Source: Candidatus Collierbacteria bacterium CG_4_9_14_3_um_filter_43_16 (GTDB taxonomy: Bacteria; Patescibacteriota; Microgenomatia; UBA1400; MFAQ01). Taken from it: 5,965 bases of DNA. The notes below the pieces were generated by a model, which made no database searches, was not told where the DNA came from, and saw only the letters and a list, made by a program, of their open reading frames with translations. Within the stretch, counting starts at the first letter, position 1; each line of letters opens with the position of its first letter. The stretch spans positions 1 to 5,965 of the forward strand of contig PFUC01000067.1 in NCBI GenBank assembly GCA_002789895.1. Direction: 5' to 3'. Positions 5,110 through 5,965 of the stretch are shown here, one piece after another. Position numbers and translations under genes: made by a program.

Positions 5110-5965
5110 ATGGATAATCCCTACATACAAGCAGAAATCGAACGAATTGAGGCCGAAATCAAAGACAACGAAGCCTTGTCTACCGATCCGGAACTCGGAG
5201 CTCTCGCCACAGCAGAGGTATCAAGGCTCGAATCACAGCTTAAAAACCTGTTTTCTAGCCAGGTCATTGAGGTACCAGTAGAAGATGCCGGTGAAAACTT
5301 CGACAACTCCCCCGCCATTATTGAGATCCGCGGTGCTGCTGGTGGAGACGAATCAAAAATATTCGTCGGAGATCTTCTCCGCATGTACTCGCGCTTCGCC
5401 CAAAATCATGGTTTTAGCATCGAAAATATCGATGAAGGGGTAATCCGTGTCAGTCGCCCAGACCGCTCACTTTGGAATTATGGTGCTTTTGAGACTTTCC
5501 AGTACGAATCAGGTGTCCACAGGGTCCAGAGAGTCCCAGAAACGGAAGCCGCCGGTCGGATACACACCAGCACTGCTACGGTAGCCGTATTACCTGAAGT
5601 CAAGCCGAACCAGCTCGAAGTTAGGGATCAGGACCTGGAATGGCAATTTACCCGTGCAGGCGGCCCAGGAGGTCAAAACGTCAATAAGGTAAACACTGCC
5701 GTCAGACTGACTCACAAACCCACAGGATTAACCGTCTTCGTGCATGAAGAACGCTACCAGGCTAGAAACAAGGAAATTGCCCTCAATATGATCCGATCAA
5801 AGATATGGCAACAAGAAGAGGAAAAACGCCTCAGTGCCCAATCCGACAAACGATCCCAGGCTGTCGGCTCCGGTATGCGCGCCGAAAAGGTCAAAACCTA
5901 CAACTTCCCCCAAAACCGCTTTACCGATCACCGTCTAAACAAATCCTGGCACAATCTCAAAGAAA
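5110..5965 (+). CDS. prfA: Peptide chain release factor 1 (3' end outside window)
   Basis: Recognises UAA and UAG stop codons and triggers release of the finished protein. The 285 residues visible are open to the window end. They show the release-factor core 'EIRGAAGGDES' (72-82), 'GDLLRMYSR' (87-95) and 'ESGVHRVQRVPETEAAGRIHTS' (starting at 133). The P143-E144-T145 of this core is the PxT stop-recognition tripeptide that marks RF1 rather than RF2 (SPF). The catalytic 'GPGGQNVNK' contains GGQ at 187-189, and 'TYNFPQNRFTDHRLN' (263-277) follows. The start is fixed: an in-frame TAA lies at 5056-5058 and no other start codon occurs between. The region before the core is only about 70 residues, against roughly 120-130 in E. 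coli RF1, so most of the first helical domain is missing. About 40-50 C-terminal residues are expected beyond the window. Confidence 0.95.
   Translation, partial: MDNPYIQAEIERIEAEIKDNEALSTDPELGALATAEVSRLESQLKNLFSSQVIEVPVEDAGENFDNSPAIIEIRGAAGGDESKIFVGDLLRMYSRFAQNHGFSIENIDEGVIRVSRPDRSLWNYGAFETFQYESGVHRVQRVPETEAAGRIHTSTATVAVLPEVKPNQLEVRDQDLEWQFTRAGGPGGQNVNKVNTAVRLTHKPTGLTVFVHEERYQARNKEIALNMIRSKIWQQEEEKRLSAQSDKRSQAVGSGMRAEKVKTYNFPQNRFTDHRLNKSWHNLKE

Noticed and set aside
1..5965. CRISPR array, transposase, prophage, toxin-antitoxin or defence system
   Set aside because: No regularly spaced direct repeats, transposase or integrase motifs, attachment sites or defence-type domains were seen on either strand.

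Overview
The window looks like chromosomal DNA of a small-genome bacterium of the Candidate Phyla Radiation (Patescibacteria), possibly a Microgenomates-type lineage. This is inferred from gene style: a lysine-rich C-terminal extension on ribosomal protein bL31, bL31 directly before prfA, a short surface-protein pair (Ig-like plus DUF5666-like), compact spacing, and almost no Shine-Dalgarno sites. It is not proven by a marker phylogeny. TGA acts as a normal stop (2605-2607), which argues against the UGA=Gly code of Gracilibacteria and SR1.

Layout. (1) Bases 1-98 hold no gene. (2) 99-2067, minus strand: a two-gene operon of a metallo-beta-lactamase-fold hydrolase followed by the replicative helicase DnaB, overlapping by 8 bases. 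(3) 2068-2181: a divergent promoter region carrying a REP-like palindromic repeat of the 'CATTGCGAG...GGCAATCTC' type. (4) 2182-3293, plus strand: a two-gene exported or surface operon, a membrane-anchored Ig-like protein and a DUF5666-like secreted protein, overlapping at ATGA. (5) 3294-3768: about 250 bases with no convincing gene but several stacked hairpins, then a 57-codon small ORF with the only strong Shine-Dalgarno site in the window, then a textbook intrinsic terminator. This is the least explained part. (6) 3784-4662: a ten-helix EamA/DMT transporter. (7) 4716-5965: translation genes, rpmE (bL31) and prfA (RF1, cut by the window end). RF1 has an unusually short N-terminal domain.

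A theme across the window is transcription of genes without 5' leaders. A -10-like hexamer lies only 6-13 bases before the start codon of each of the five transcription units seen (MBL, Ig-like, EamA, bL31, prfA), so the predicted transcripts begin at or within a few bases of the start codon. Against this background the long, structured leader and strong ribosome-binding site of the small ORF at 3553-3726 stand out.
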